From: Moniliella sp. 'wahieum'
Lineage: Eukaryota > Basidiomycota > Moniliellomycetes > Moniliellales > Moniliellaceae
Reading direction: 5' to 3'
Assembly (NCBI GenBank): GCA_003971905.1
Contig: RSEE01000089.1
Span: forward strand, 224,137 to 288,136
DNA: 64,000 nucleotides
The notes below the pieces were generated by a model, which searched no databases, had not been told where the DNA came from, and worked only from the letters and a program-made list of their open reading frames with translations. Each line of letters starts with the position of its first letter. The stretch's first letter is position 1. Of this stretch, positions 1 to 12,830 are shown one piece after another. The position numbers and the translations under genes are program-made.

Positions 1-888
1 AACTGTGTAAATGTAGGGCGGGTGGAATGGCCCCTCTTCCCCAGGAGTAAATTATCTCCACAGAGACAGGCCCAGCGCTGATGCCACATGGTGCGCGTTG
101 GACGTTGGGCGTTGGGCTCCGATACATTGAACGTACATTGGCTTGTGCTAGCGACTAGTAGCTAAGGACGTGTGATGTGTGACGCGTGACGTGAGGCATA
201 CGAAGCATGGTGTATGATGCATGGTATCGGATGCATGATGCATGATGCGCGATTGGCCGATCGATTGTCGACGATACAGACGCGATGCCGGAAGGGTTAC
301 GAGTACTGACCCTGTGCCTTGTGGAGCTGCGAGCGCGAGCCGGCAACTGGCACAGAGTGGTCAAATGATCATCGGTCAAGCTTCAAGTGATGTGTGACCG
401 GTGATGGATGATGCATGATGATCGATGACATGTGACAGGTCCATCGATGATACGGCAGGGCGGAGACAGCAGCAGAGCGCTTTGTCGTGAAGTTTTTTAA
501 GTGCTACTATATACTAGCCTCAAGCTTCACGCTTTTTAAGAGCAGGGATGGGGGGGGAATGACTTGTACTACACGTGTATATATTCACTGGTGGGCGCAG
601 CTGCCAGGAGCACACCATCAGTTGCTGGCTGGCCCGTGGGGCCAAGAGGGGCGCTAGAGCGCGCTGCGCACGCTCAGCCCTGCTGCACAGTGCCCCTTGT
701 TTTTGGCAGCAGCATGTGGGGCAGACACTCTTTCTCCCATTTGGTATTCCCGTCAGACTGCCATTACAGACGAAAGAGAGGTGCCGAGAGTCCTGGCCTC
801 TGTCACGTATCCCGGATTACTAGTTCCTTCCATCCCCCTCCTCCGACAGCGCTCGCTCACACCCGCACCCCCCACCCCCTCTTCCGAT
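1..888. other. Intergenic region upstream of the phospholipase C gene
   Basis: No convincing gene. It holds short repeated words: an ATGCATG heptamer repeated twice at 231-248, a related copy near 214-224, and further GATGATGCATG-like text near 405-430. CTTCAAGCTTC-like words occur around 385 and 520. Reading frames across 564-888 are open but have low-complexity composition, so they are more likely 5' untranslated or promoter sequence of the downstream gene. Confidence 0.5.
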
Positions 889-2724
889 ATGGCCCTCCCC
901 TCCACTCTGGCCCACGAGTTTATGGGGAGCTCAACCCCTTCCACACGTCTGGGGAAGAGGGCGGCGAGGAGCATAGCACCTGGGCACACGCCAACTCCAT
1001 TGGTGGCGGTGGTCTTCGCTTTGGCCCGCAGCATCAACGTGATCTGGAGGTATCACACCAAGCCGATCCCACCGCACCATTGCCTAAGCGTCTCCTCCCG
1101 TCAGCTACGCCCTGCGCCAGTACCTCTCTGCCGACCTGGGCCTGATCTCTGCGGCCGATGTTGGCTCGGAGGGAGACTGCACATCTCCTTCTGCCAAGGT
1201 CTCCGGTCTCTGGCCCGGCCAGAGGTCGAGGTGCCGACGGCCGCTGTGGTCGACCCAAGTCATCCGATCTCGTCCTACTTTATCTCCAGCAGCCACAATA
1301 CCTACTTACTCGGTCAGCAGCTCGTAGGCAAAAGCAGCGACTCGGCCTACGTGCATGTGCTGCGAGCGGGTGCACGCTGTATCGAGATTGATGCGTGGGA
1401 CAATGAGGAAGACGCAGAGGAGCCCAAGGTGACCCATGGACTGACCCTCGTCTCTCATATTCCTTACCGCTCCGTACTGCAAACCATCCGTCAAGAACTG
1501 GATTTGGTTGCATCCCAACTGGGACCCGGGGAGCAGCAGCCACCGCTATTTGTCAGCCTCGAGTGCCACTGTTCCCCCCAAGGACAGAGAGCGACTGGTA
1601 TCCATCGCCAAAGAGGAGCTCGGCCCCCGCCTGGCTTCGTTACCCGAAGACGATCCTGCAAAGAAAACGTTGGCGGACTTGGCTGGACGGGTGATTTACC
1701 TTGTGGAGTGGTATGAGCAGGATGAGGTGCTCGAGCAGGAGCAGGAGCAGAGCAGAAGCAGGAGCAGGAGGAGATGGGAGGAGGGGAAGGTAAAAATGAG
1801 GAAGAGATGGATCCGCGCCCCCCAGTCAAAGTCAAGATCATTCCTGAGCTGCAAGCGCTGGGATTGTACGCCAACTCAATCAAGCCCAAGGGTGACGCTT
1901 GGCTCAAGGGAGAGCTTTCCGAACCCAAAAACTGTTTGATCAACATTGGCGAAAGCGCCATAGGCGCCATCATCAACAAGGACGATTCGGACTTGAAAAT
2001 CCACAGTAAGTTATGTTCTCTTCATCATCAATGGATTGTGAAACCAAAATGGTGCACACTGAACTGTCCGGGTTGAATAGATTCCCGGAATTTGGTCCGT
2101 GTATACCCAGCCGGTACGCGGATCACGTCCAACAACTTGTACCCCCTCGACATTTGGGACTCGGGGGCGCACATGGCTTCGCTCAACTGGCAGAGGTTTG
2201 ACGCAAATTTGCAAATGAACGATGCTCTGTTTGCAGGGTCGAACGGGGTGGTGCTCAAGCCAGCGCACCTGCGTCCTGACAACACGGGCCAGTTGCCGCT
2301 CCAGGTCCGGAAGACGGGCAAAGTAAAGTTGCAGATCCATGTGGTCGGGGCAAGCAACCTCCCTCTGCCTCGCGACCGCACCGACAATTCCATTCGTCCG
2401 TATGTGATGGCCTCGCTGTACCACCCGCACTGCCGTTCTGGTAAACCCATAAGCTGCCAAACTTCCGCCTACGACCAACACCATGACCTCGGCACCTTGC
2501 TCGGAGTCCAGCACCACCCGCCTGTCCACGAGCCTATCTGGAACCAAACGCTAGGGTGGATCTATGATGCGGAGGGGGCGGATCTGGTGATGGTCCGTTT
2601 GCTGCTCAAGTCGGAAGACCGCTTGGCTCCAAACACTCTGTTTGCCGTGACTTCGATTCGGGTGGCATATGCACCCAAGGGTGCGTTGGGCTCTCCACTG
2701 CACGATCTTGCTCTGATCGGATAG
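889..2724 (+). CDS. Phosphoinositide-specific phospholipase C (PLC-delta-like)
   Basis: It would hydrolyse phosphatidylinositol 4,5-bisphosphate to IP3 and diacylglycerol at the plasma membrane. The X domain (about 1255-1600) has SSHNTYLLG with the first catalytic His, RCIEIDAWD, THGLTL with the second His, and SLECHCSP. The Y domain (about 1820-2280) has LVRVYPAGTRI and a MASLNWQ block, followed by a C2 domain (about 2320-2680). A 75-nt intron at 2006-2080 (GTAAG...TAG) joins KIHN to SRNLVRVYP. A one-base excess in the C6 run near 1575-1580 breaks the frame right after SLECHC; dropping one C restores the family sequence. The N-terminal EF-hand region (889-1250) is poorly resolved and the start is a guess (first ATG in that frame). 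The family and both domains are clear. Confidence 0.88.
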
Positions 2725-3276
2725 TTTTGGTTTTCCAGATTACGTCTTCCTACGTCTTCTCGATCTCTCTGGCATGGAGACCAATGCTCCCTTTTTGTTC
2801 GCTTTCAAGTTGAAGAGGTCTAGCAAAGAAAAAGCAAGGTACCAACGTGTTCGTGGTAGACCGGAAATATAAGAGTTTGTTTTCGGACCGCGCTTTTTGC
2901 GTCTCTATACCCCTGTATCATACCGATTTTAAGATTTACTTCATCTCCCCTCTCCGTCGCACATTTCATGTGCGTCTCACACAAATGGAATGTAGGCAAG
3001 ATCGAGTAGCAAGGCGTTCCCGTGTAGGAAGCGTATGGTCGTCGGGATCGGATAGATGGCACAGGGATATCAAAAAGGGAGAGAAATGCGGGAAGTATGC
3101 CGCGGGGCCAACGAAATCGAGAGAGGCAAAAGGGGTCCAGCCCCATGTTCAACGTTCAGCACTCCCAACATTCCAGAGAAAGGGGAGTGAAATGGAGCGG
3201 GCGTCCAGCGCTCCCCCAATGTAAAAAAAAACAGCACTCGAGGCGAAGGAGGAAAGTGATACCGAACTCAGCATCC
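2725..3276. other. Convergent intergenic region
   Basis: It lies between the stop of the phospholipase C gene (+) and the stop of the GH128 gene (-), so it should hold both 3' ends. I see no gene in it. A GTTCAACGTTCAGC word near 3146 belongs to the intergenic repeat vocabulary described in the findings. Confidence 0.4.
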
Positions 3277-4279
3277 CTAATTTCCACCGCCGGTGTTCTT
3301 GACCCAAAAGTCAAATAATCCCGTCGGTTCGCCACTGCTGCTGGCCAGGCGGTTGACAGAGGCGATGTTGAGGTTCTTCATGACACCGTAAAAGGCAATG
3401 CCCTTGACCCAGTTGGTTTGTTGGGCAAACTGGTTGACCTCCTTGATATAGTTGTAGGCGTCCCCCTCGTTTGGCTCAGGCCCTCCCGAGAAGCTCTGCA
3501 CGACGTCTCAGTAATGTAGATCGGTTTGCCAAAGGTCTGATGCCACTGTTGGAAGTATTGGATGGACTTTTGCGGATCCGACTGGTAGCTGTGCAACGAG
3601 TCATACGAGATGGCGTTCCACACGTCGCTGCACTCGGACTTGAACTGTGCATCCACTTGATTCCGTCGGGTGCACCATTGGTTGAGGGACCAATCAGCGT
3701 CCAGCCATCCTCGTTTTTGAGCGGTAAGAGGTACTGCCGGAAGAGCTGCATGCTTGGCCTGGGTTCATCTGGCCCTGACCTTGCTGGTTGACCTCGTTGG
3801 GACCCATGGCAACCTTGGCCTGATTTTGACGCGCGTTACGGTCGTTCAACACATACTTTTTCCAGTCGGAAATGCGCGAGCCCGAGTTGGACCACAGCAT
3901 GGGGTAGAATTCAATTCCCTCGGGAATAAACCATTCAGCTGCCAGCGAACCAAGCGATCATATCTGTGGTCAGTCCAACCCGCAGACGAGGATCAGAGAC
4001 GACGTACCGAGGGGACTGCCGGTGGCAGGTGTAGCGTCCCATGAGTAGAGCCATCCCATGCTCTTTTGGTAATGCGACGTCCATCGACCCTCCATTGGGC
4101 CACCCCAGTCCGTTCTTGGACTGCGAAGGCCCCGACGACGAGTTGCCGCGAGGCTTGTGGTGGTGGACAAAGCCGCTGTGACGACGCATCTGCGTTCGGT
4201 CGCCACCCATTGCCAAGCTTGGCACGTAGCCAAGGAAGCGCTGGCCAAGCCAGCTGCTCATAAGGGTGAAGAGCTTCAT
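3277..4279 (-). CDS. GH128-type glycoside hydrolase (Asl1-like, beta-1,3-glucanase family)
   Basis: Predicted secreted or wall-associated glycosidase of the Asl1/GH128 catalytic-core family, expected to act on beta-1,3-glucan. The start ATG at 4279 gives MKLFTLMSSWLGQ, a plausible but weak signal region. Family landmarks in order on the minus strand are KNGLGW and MGWLYSWD (start of the barrel), FxPMLW, MGPNEVNQQGQ (putative acid/base Glu), a long WxLIGPSTNG segment, and PIYITET (putative nucleophile Glu near 3520). The C-terminal half ends with GLFDFWVKNTGGGN. The frame changes at least three times (near 4120, 3750 and 3480), which I read as base errors or short introns. Family assignment rests on motif order; substrate is family knowledge. 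Confidence 0.72.
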
Positions 4280-6100
4280 GCCGGATACTTCAAGTAGGGC
4301 GTGGAAACGAAGGTGTACCAATACCGTGTATCGGGGTGAGGAGAGGCGTGACAACAACAAAAAGCAAACTGAAGGGATGGGACACAGGTAGTGGTGGTGG
4401 TGGTGGTGGTGGTAGAGAATGTGGCAAGCCGCGTCCCGCTCCCGCGCGCACTACTGCTGTATAAGTTCTCAGCGACGGATGGGGGATCCTGGATCTGTTG
4501 AGGCCATTGAGGGCGCAGCACGATTGATGCATGATGGCTGTAGCTGCTCTCTGGCGGTACGTGGTGGGGTCGCTTCGCTCTGAGCTATGCTGGCTTCGGC
4601 CGCGCGCGGGTAGAAAAGTGCCGTGAGATCCAAGTCTAGAAATCCGTGTGGAGGTGGATTGTCGATGGAAGCGCCGTCTTCGGTGGGAGCGAGACCAAGA
4701 GCAAGAGCGAGGCGTAGGTTTTTGCAATGCCCAATGGCGCCTGTGACATGTGAAGCATGATGCATGAACAGCGCGAGCGAGCTCTATAGGTGGCTGCAGT
4801 AGCGCAGCACTGATGCATGGTGTCGATGACTTGAACGGTGACTGCAGGGCAGGGCCTTCCTATAATATAGTAGCTTCCGTACCGCACGGTGTCTTCCAAC
4901 CCCGCGCCTCTATCAAGTCAGAATGTCAGCCTGGCGTGAAGACCCACCATCTTCTCTCCCACCCCGCCGCTCTGAGGGCCAAACAGTGAACCCAACCCAA
5001 GCTGGGCCGTCCGACGCGCGGGCAATTGATTCGGTCGACTATATGAGTAAGCACCTCCCCCCGAGAGTGGAATTGAAATATCAAATAATCGTGAGTCGTT
5101 GGGGGGGGGGGGGGGGGGGGGGGGGGGCAATCTGCCAGCCCCGGTTCCTCCATGGACTCCGCAGAGAATGGAAGGTGCGAGAGTCCAACGGTCGATGGCC
5201 ACAGCGCGTTTGAACTGCTCGCCCCACCTACCCGCCGGCTCGTTGCCGCCAAGCCCCACTTGACGCGCATTCTGGTCCGTATCTTTTCAGCCGTGGTGAG
5301 CGGGTGGGCATCGCAGCATGTGTGTTTCCTTTCCTTTCCTTAAGCGCTGGCTTATTCCGGTTGTTTTCCTGGCCAGCCCCACGTGGACAGATGTGTGGTT
5401 TCTATCATGCACCTCTCTGTCCTCCGTTCAGTACTCAGTGTGCACCATCGAAAAATAGATCGTCGATCGCCGTTGGTTGTTGAGGATCGCGGCTGTGCAG
5501 CCCTATTGTGTAGCGGTGACGTGGACGTGCCGCGTCATCTTGCGCTTCAAGCTTCACAGTGGTTCCAATAGTGGCAGCCCAATCAAAGCCCATTCATCAG
5601 GTAAGACAAGACGACATTCATCATGATTCGTGAGCTGAGCGAGGGAATGCCCTCAATACCTACGTATTTTTATGGTGCTGTAGAACCCTGCCAACTGCCG
5701 AGGCTCGGAGCGCCAAGAAGCGGAGAGTAGGACGGGGACCATGCATCCATCTAGGTGCGAAAGAAGGTGGGGGGTAGAGGGGGGGGGGGGGAGTCAAACG
5801 AGGCCAGCAGCAGAACTAGAGCAAAGAAAGATCGACAATACCAGACTGCAAGAGAGAGGTGGGGGCAGGACGGACTTGACAAACCAAAGATACACGACAG
5901 CACAGGAGAAACAAAAGGACATAGGACAAGGACAAATGGCAAAGGGAAGAGGAGAAAGGAGAAAGGAGAAAGGTCAAAAACAAAGGGAAGAATTGAAACG
6001 AGGGGCACAGAAGGAGCGCATTGTGGACTGGAAAAGGGAACACGGACGAGACGGGAAAGCTAGAACGGATGTGGGGCCAGGGATGGGGGGGGAAGGACAG
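4280..6100. other. Long intergenic region with simple repeats
   Basis: About 1.8 kb between the GH128 start and the 3' end of the TEA-factor gene. It contains a (GGT)n run near 4391-4414, an uninterrupted 27-G run at 5101-5127, and a purine-rich stretch at 5760-6130 that probably belongs to the 3' end of the TEA gene. No open frame here has recognisable protein character. Confidence 0.45.
5101..5127 (+). repeat. 27-base G homopolymer
   Basis: Twenty-seven consecutive G bases. Exact length in the genome is uncertain because homopolymers are error-prone. On RNA or single-stranded DNA it could form G-quadruplexes. Confidence 0.95.
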
Positions 6101-9100
6101 TCAGCGACAAAGCGGATCAAACGAGCGAGGAGGGACGCGGGGGTTGGGGGTTGGGGTTGAAGTTGGTTCAGAAAGCAGGCATGTAGTTCGAGTGCTCCAT
6201 CCCGTCATTTGCAGCCCCATCCCTGGGCCGGTGGAGAGACCGGTGAATGTGTCGAAAAAAGGGGAGGCGTCGGTGGAAGAAGCAGGCTCGTCCAGCGTCA
6301 CGGCCGGCACGCCAAGGAGCGAACTGGAGCCAGGTTCTTGTCCTAGGTTGGGAAACTGCGAAAGAGGGGCCATATGAGCCGAGAGCGAGCCGGGGTTGGT
6401 CATAGAGGCTCGACGTTGAGGCGTAGCGTGTTTTTCCACATCGGGCAACGGAACGGTGGGCATAGGAGTGCTGCGGAAGGTAAAGTCCCGGAAACTGTTG
6501 GTCAGCATCGAAGGACTTTTGGGCAGGGGGAACAAGGGGCCGGAGAGCATGCTGGGAGAACACTGTAGCTCGTTCCCGGCAGAGCCTGGAGGACCGAGGA
6601 AAAGTGGGGGGGCCCAGGGGTGTGGTGTTGGCCAGCGGAGAGGCGCCCACACCAAGGTGGTAGTCCGACATGGACCGTGCCATCCGCATCCGTGAATCTT
6701 TCCCTGACAGATGGTTTGTCGGCGTTTGGAGCAGAGGAATGGGGGTGGAGGGGAGACTGCCTTCGAGCGGCGAAGCGATGGGCGCTTCGGAGCGCATTGA
6801 CCAAATCCCAGCGTCCATATCGGACCCCGGTCCCGAGCCCGGCAGGCTCAACGTTGACGATTGCGGTGTGCCATTCACGATACTCAAGCCAGTTGGGTAA
6901 TGAGCGACGGACGGAGGCGTGGGTGAGATAGACAGCTGGGTTGGGTACGAAGTCCCCGTCTGGTCCCGTGCTGACAAAGTGCGTTTGCGCAGCAGAGTGG
7001 GCGTAGTCTGGGGCTGCGGGGAGACCGAGCCGACACTTCGACGCAAAGGAAGTGGTGACAAAGAGGCCATGCCAGCATGGAGCCCTTGGACAGAGAGCGA
7101 GTGTGTAAAGCTTGTGGTGCCATGGGTTCAAATGGAGCCCTTCCAACCGCAATAGACGACTGCAGGTGCTCAGGGGCACTGAGCGAAGATGCCATAGAGG
7201 GCGCGCCAAACGCAGGCATACCAGGATTCGACGGCATATGGAGCGGGGCTTGCGCAGGAGTGACTGGACCTGTTCCAGGCAAGCCAGGGACAAACATGGT
7301 GGGTGAGGTCCCCAAAAAGGAGGGATACTGCATTGGGTACGGTGGGTGAGGAGCGCCAGTCATGATTTGACCGTTGTTGACAGGGTCCATGGATGGGCGC
7401 CTCATACCCGTGGGAGGGGTCAACAACGAAACTCGCGGAGTAGGGTGGCCGCTTGTGTGGTCTTTTCCACACATTCAATGTCCCACACCAAGACAAGCTT
7501 GACTGTGCCCACTTTCTGTCCAGGGGAGCTCAAGCCATCAAGCCCCTCTGCCATGATTTGCTTGATTGAGGCAGCACACGCTCATCTGCCACCACAAACT
7601 CTTGGATCAGAGCAATGCCCGCCACGGCCATACCCAGGGCAGCACGTTCACTCGGTTCTTTCCCAAACGTGGGAGAGTCATTGCCCGAGGCAAAGTTAAC
7701 AGGGTGGCTGCGGCTCAGCAGGTCAGCCCAGAAGTCGGTGGCAAACGGTGCAAAGTGACTAAAGCAATGCGAGGGGGTGGAGCCTGCATTGGAGGTGGCC
7801 GGGGAAGAGATACGGCGGGGTGGCTCCAACGGCTCGACGAGAGTGAGAATGCGTTTTCCGTGGGAAAAGACCGTGGTGACCGAAGTTAGCCGGTGCGCCT
7901 CTGTGCTTGTGAGGGTGAGTTGGGTGCTGAATTGGTCAAAGTCCGGCAGGAACACATCGGCGTGAGGGATGCTCAGGGGAGCATAAAGGTGCAAAAACGG
8001 CAGGACAGCTGCTCAAACATGTGAGCCAAATGAGGGAAGCGGACCTGCCCCAGATGGACCGTGCTGATGGGCTTACTAGCCCCAACCACGCTTGTGCTGG
8101 ACTCTGCCCTCTTGCCCATCTCGACATAGACGTGCCGCTCGTCCGTGTCGCTGCAGTGAACCCACATAGAAAAGTTGGTGGGAATGACCGAAGGCATGTT
8201 GGAAGGTGAAGGGGGGCAGTCAAGCTGGGGTCCTTGATGCGGTGAACATTGCCTTGCAACGCGTCATTGACCGCTTCCCACCCAGGCAGGCCATACGGCC
8301 CACTTAATCCGCCATAGCCGAACTAGCTAGGGTGAGTGCATACATCATTCCACCAGCGGGGACATAAAAGTCCTCCTCAGAGCGCGGCTCTGCAATCAGG
8401 TTCAAAAATTCGGCATCATCCTTGCGCACATTTTTGAGAACTTGAATGTGACTGGAGACTTGCTTGCGTGAGCGTTGCTTTCCCGTCTTGCGGTTGATGT
8501 AATCCGCGATCATTCGTTCCGACCACACGCTTTTCCATGGACGAGCACTTTGCGACGCCCAAGCTTGGGAATAAACCGAAGAGCTGTGAATACAAAAAAA
8601 GTTCGTTAGTCTGCCCTCCTTCCAAAACTGAACTCCGGCCCACGTACCTTCCCAAAATGCCACCTCCACATCATCTGGCCATACGTCTGTATTTTTCGCT
8701 GCCGCCGCTGCCCTGGCCGAGGCGGAGGTGGAAGTCGGGGTTCGATTTGCGGCCGCTTTGGCGGGGGGCTGGTAGCAGCTAAGCCGTCAGGCCCTTCGTG
8801 GTAGGGGCGAACTGTTGGAGCCCAGGGATGCACCGCTGGGGGGACGAGCTGGAGTCTTGGTGGAGGAGCCAGTCTCGGTTGTAGGCGCTTGTTCTAGGGG
8901 TGTGGACGCAGCAGCGTCTGATGGGTGGTGGGCACGATCCGGGGTGGCCGGGATAGCAGACGGGCTGCCGGGGAGCAAGGTCTGGGCGGGGTCAGAAGCA
9001 GGCGACGGCAACTCCCCAGGCAGGTCGTCGTCCGAGCCGACATCAACGTGATCGGCACCAGTGGGAGAGAAGGTGGCAAGACCAGGCGGAGGCACAATGT

Positions 9101-9365
9101 CGTGGGTGCGGCGGCGCTTGGAGTGGTGGCGTCGGGTGAGAGGAAGGCGGCGGAAAGAGCGTGGGAGGAGTGGAGGGCAGAGTGGGGAGAGGCGATGCGA
9201 GCGGTCAAGCGGGGGCGAGAGAACGAAGTCGGGGGTGCGCAGAAAGGCAGTGAAGGCATCGTCATCTCGGGGCGGCGCCGCCAGCAGCGCGCGAGCGCGG
9301 AGGAGGGGTGGAGGGGGTCCGCGGCGGGGGGAGGGTGGGGGCGGGGTGCCGCGGGCAGCAAGCAT
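6101..9365 (-). CDS. TEA/ATTS-domain transcription factor (Tec1/AbaA/TEAD family)
   Basis: DNA-binding developmental regulator. The start ATG at 9365 begins a Pro/Arg-rich, probably disordered N-terminus. The TEA domain (about 8670-8420) reads KIQTYVWPDDVEVAFWEA, a 64-nt intron (8584-8647, GTACG...CACAG), LRFIPKLGRRK, GRNE, then IADYI and RKQVSSHIQVLKN. One base is missing near 8513 between GRNE and the IADYI segment, where the family has an uninterrupted GRNELIADYI block. Further down, MWVHCSDTDERHVYVEMGKR and the stretch VTTVFSHGKRILTLVEPL to VKLVLVWDIECVE (about 8150-7460) resemble the C-terminal cofactor-binding half of TEAD/AbaA proteins. The tail (7470-6101) is Ser/Pro-rich and disordered. 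At least six frame changes occur. Stop is either near 6168 or 6101. Confidence 0.85.
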
Positions 9366-11474
9366 GGCGGGGGGAAGGGGGGGGAGGGTGGGGGGGGGGG
9401 CGGAGAGGAGAGGAGAGGAGGGAGAGGAGCGGGTGGGGGCGGAGGGGAGAAGGAGCCAGAAAAAATGCGCTGACGGGCTGGGGAGGGGGGCTGAGCCTCA
9501 GCAGCAGACGGGGGCTGAATGATTTCAGTTCTGGCCCGTCGCGTCGATTAACGATTGCTGCTGGACGCGGCTGGGCAGTGAGCGGTTGAGGCTGATCGAT
9601 CGCTGATCTGAATACGTGTCCTCACCACAGGCACCGGTGATAGTGACTAGTGACTAGTGACCGCCGTCGCCTGCCGCAAGGAGCAACTAGTAACTAGTAA
9701 CTACCGCCCAGCATCCGACATCCTCCCCAGGCAGGAGCCACTACGCCCCCGTGCGGACGCACCCACGCCCAACCCTGCTGCTCGCACCTCCCCGCGGGAG
9801 CAGGGTGCGCTTGAGCAGCCGCTGCGCCCGGCGCTACACTGCCCTCCCCCCCGCCCTCCCTCGCCTGCCCTGCCCTGCCCTACTTGGCCAGCCAACCCTC
9901 CCACCCCCACAGGGGCAGTGTGGCCCGTACTCGAACTGGCCAGTCCCTTACTGTACCATTTAATACTTATCATGCATCGCCGTCATCGGTCATCGCTATC
10001 GGCGCCAATCCCTAGTCCTGCATCCTGGTCAGTGATTTATGGTTCACCCGATGAACGTGATTAACGTTACACCGTCCAACCCTTCCATTGAAGCGAGTGA
10101 ATATTGAGTTCGCAGCACCTGGTCAGTACGTACACCCATGCGACGTGCCATCGATGCGGGGCGGGGATGGAGCCGGGCACTGGAGCACTGGGTACTGGGG
10201 GGGAGGGCACCACGGCCATCGACCACCAGCATATTGGCGCACTGGGGGTGCCTACTACTGCCCCCTCCTCGATCCTGGCCAATGCTAATGCGCTAATGCA
10301 TAATGGGATAGGGGAATCGAGGCCCGAGGACAAATGACGCGGTGACGCGGAACCTCACTCAGTCAGTAACTAGTAAGTAACTCGTAACATGTGATGTATG
10401 ATGCATGATGCATGATGATCAACGGTTGATGATCTGCAGAGGGTGCGGCGGCACTGTGGCCCAGCACGACCAGCACGGCCCAGCCAAGACGCTTTTTGTT
10501 CGCGTGACTACATTTCCCCCAAAGTTGAACGTTGAACGTTGAAAGTACTTGAACGTTGAATATTGAAAGGTCCATGCACGGGGGAAGAAGAGACCACCAA
10601 CCGCCGCCTTATCGAAGTGACTAGTCGCTAGCCCACGGAGTAACTGAGTACTGAGTGACACACGATTACTGAATACTGGTGCCGAACGGGCCACACTATG
10701 GGCGTATCGCCTGCCCCAGTGTGCTCGTTCTTTTGTCATCGTTTCTGGTGATAGTGAGCGCTAGCGCATGGCGGCATGCCTGCGCACAATGATTAATGGC
10801 CAAAGACGCCGACAGCCCCCCAAGCAATTGGGCTCATGTATTGGCCAATGCCTCAACCCCTATCGGTCCAATGAATCCGTCCTGTGTTCTGGATGAAAAC
10901 TGAGCTGAATAGTGAATCTCACCGCCATCCGAGGAACGTGTGGGCCATGCAATTTACAAAGAAAAGGTTTAAAGAACAGTAAGAATGGCAAGGTGCCAGT
11001 GGGTTCGGACTGGCCTGATGCATGATGCACGATGCATGGTGGCGATTCCACTGTCTTCGTGAGTAGGTTGGCACGACAGCTCAGCCTGACCGCGCCCACA
11101 TGCACCCGATGAGCGGGGGCCTGTGATATAGAGGCAGTGTGTCTTTGTCCCAGCCTTATTAAGCTCCACCCTTACTATTAATGTCATAGTTTGGTTGATC
11201 GATGATCTTGCTCCCATTTCCAATTTCTTCGTCTCGAGCGTCGCGCTCCTTTCCTGTTTTCTTCCACTTCGCACCATGCCCTCTGTTCTTGCTTCTTCCC
11301 CACGAACGATTGCTACACCCCTTGGCCTAGTCCGATTCTGGTCTCCCTCGCCTTAGCCCCGACTGTGACAATTAAGCTCTGTAAATATGAAACGGTAATG
11401 TGAATATTGAATGCAGAGAATGTAGAACCAAAGGAGAAAAGAACCTCATTAATCATTTTATTGTTTCGGTCTGT

Positions 11475-11553
11475 CACTAGTGTCACTAGTCACTTCCATC
11501 AGCATCACTAGCTTCACTAGCCACTAGCCACTAGTCACTAGTCACTAGTCACT
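11475..11553 (+). repeat. ACTAGTC heptamer cluster
   Basis: Several ACTAGT palindromes separated by single or few bases, ending in three perfect ACTAGTC units. The densest example of the period-7 palindromic repeats in this window. Confidence 0.85.
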
Positions 11554-12146
11554 CAATCATTAATCACTCCGGCGCCACAGAAGGGTCAAAAGGAAGGCCT
11601 AAACTCCAAGGCCTAATCGACCTAAGGCCTAAGGCTTAGGCCTAATCGATAATCGGCGCGTAAGGCGTAATCGACGTAATCGACCAATCCACATTCAGCA
11701 CGTTCAACGTTCAAAACGTACAAGGTAAGGTGCACAGGGCAAAATTCCGACGGCGACCGGTGAGGTGGCCGGTGATGTTTGACCCACAAAAAATATAAAT
11801 GGTGCCTTCCGCTTTATGCGACGGGTCGATTGCCTCACAATGAGCTTACCCACACCTCCAGACCCTTAATCTTCTTAGCTTCGGGACGTTCAACGTTCAA
11901 CGTTCACGACGTTCACGCTCCCCATAGTGCATCCGTCCATTCTTCTGATCCAACACTTCCAGACACCCGCGTGCGCGTGACCCTCCTCCACACTTACACC
12001 CACCAAATGTGTTCGGGATCTCAGATCCCATTTGACATGCTGACCGGCGACCGACGATGACCCCGCACGTTTCTCTGTTTCCTTCTGTTCATTTGCCCCA
12101 CTCCTACCCTTGTTTGATTCGCCCGGGTTCGTTGGCTCCACAACTC

Positions 12147-12168
12147 AGTACTGAGTACTGAGTACTGA
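12147..12168 (+). repeat. AGTACTG heptamer tandem (three units)
   Basis: Three perfect AGTACTG units plus one base. AGTACT is a 6-bp palindrome, G the spacer. Confidence 0.9.
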
Positions 12169-12241
12169 ACTCATATACTCAGTTGAGACTTCACAGATCG
12201 CCATGCTTCTCCCCTCCCCACAACCATAATCTAAAGCGCTT

Positions 12242-12830
12242 TTAAGCTTTTATTGATTCGGCGCGACGCTGATCGCGCTGATCAAAATGGTTATGATTCT
12301 CTCCCATAGTTTTCCAGATCTTCTCCGTTTGTAACTCCAAGTCTCGACAGAGCGGCACACCCCTCTGGTTTGCCCTGTGCAGGAGAGAGACCGCGAAAAG
12401 GCTATTGCCGTTAACCACACAACAGGCCTCATGGACCTCATCTGATGGATGTGCTGGGTCAGCTGAACCTGGTACTTTTTCCCTCAGTCTCTCTACTACC
12501 ATAAGCGGTCCATTTCGAAAAGGGATGACAACGTTCCCCATATCAGATCGGTGGCACTGTCGTGCTGACGTCTTCGTGCTAGCATCGTGCTCGCAGTCCT
12601 GGGCAATGCCACCAGGTAGATACTGCTTCGTCGTCGATCCTCCGGTGGGAAAGAGCAAGACTGGGACTCTGCTCCGGACCCATCTCGCTCCGGACCCATA
12701 TCGTGACAAAACGGAGCGGCGCTGCCACAGCTGTCACAGTCGGGGCCAAGGTGAGAGAAACCAGAGTCGAGACTAGGTCAAGGGATATAGCAATCGTGCG
12801 TGCCAGGGAAGAAGCAAGAGCATATAGCAC
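12242..12830 (-). CDS. Hypothetical protein, possibly membrane-associated
   Basis: Not recognised. Reading minus from 12830, the first frame starts MLYALASSLARTIAIS with a 40-residue hydrophobic, Ser/Thr/Val-rich segment and stops near 12579. A second frame, open through 12242, contains GNVVIPFRNGPLMVVERL and ends ESIKA. The two could be one protein broken by a frame change near 12680. The start codon of the first frame should be checked. Composition is more protein-like than neighbouring shadow frames, but there is no family match I can name. Confidence 0.28.

Larger units (their letters stand above)
9366..12241. other. 2.9-kb intergenic region rich in heptamer repeats
   Basis: I see no gene. 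The region is dense in period-7 palindromic tandem words: ACTAGTG at 9646-9662, ACTAGTA at 9686-9702, ATGCATG at 10401-10417, GAACGTT at 10527-10543, ACTAGTC at about 11475-11553, AGGCCTA at 11597-11650, AACGTTC at 11886-11917 and AGTACTG at 12147-12168. The first few hundred bases are GC-rich and lie directly upstream of the TEA-factor start, so they likely include its promoter. Confidence 0.5.

Noticed and set aside
8787-9522. Gly/Arg-rich plus-strand ORFs opposite the TEA-factor N-terminus
   Set aside because: Mirror image of the Pro/Arg-rich coding strand; GC-rich codon bias opens both strands.
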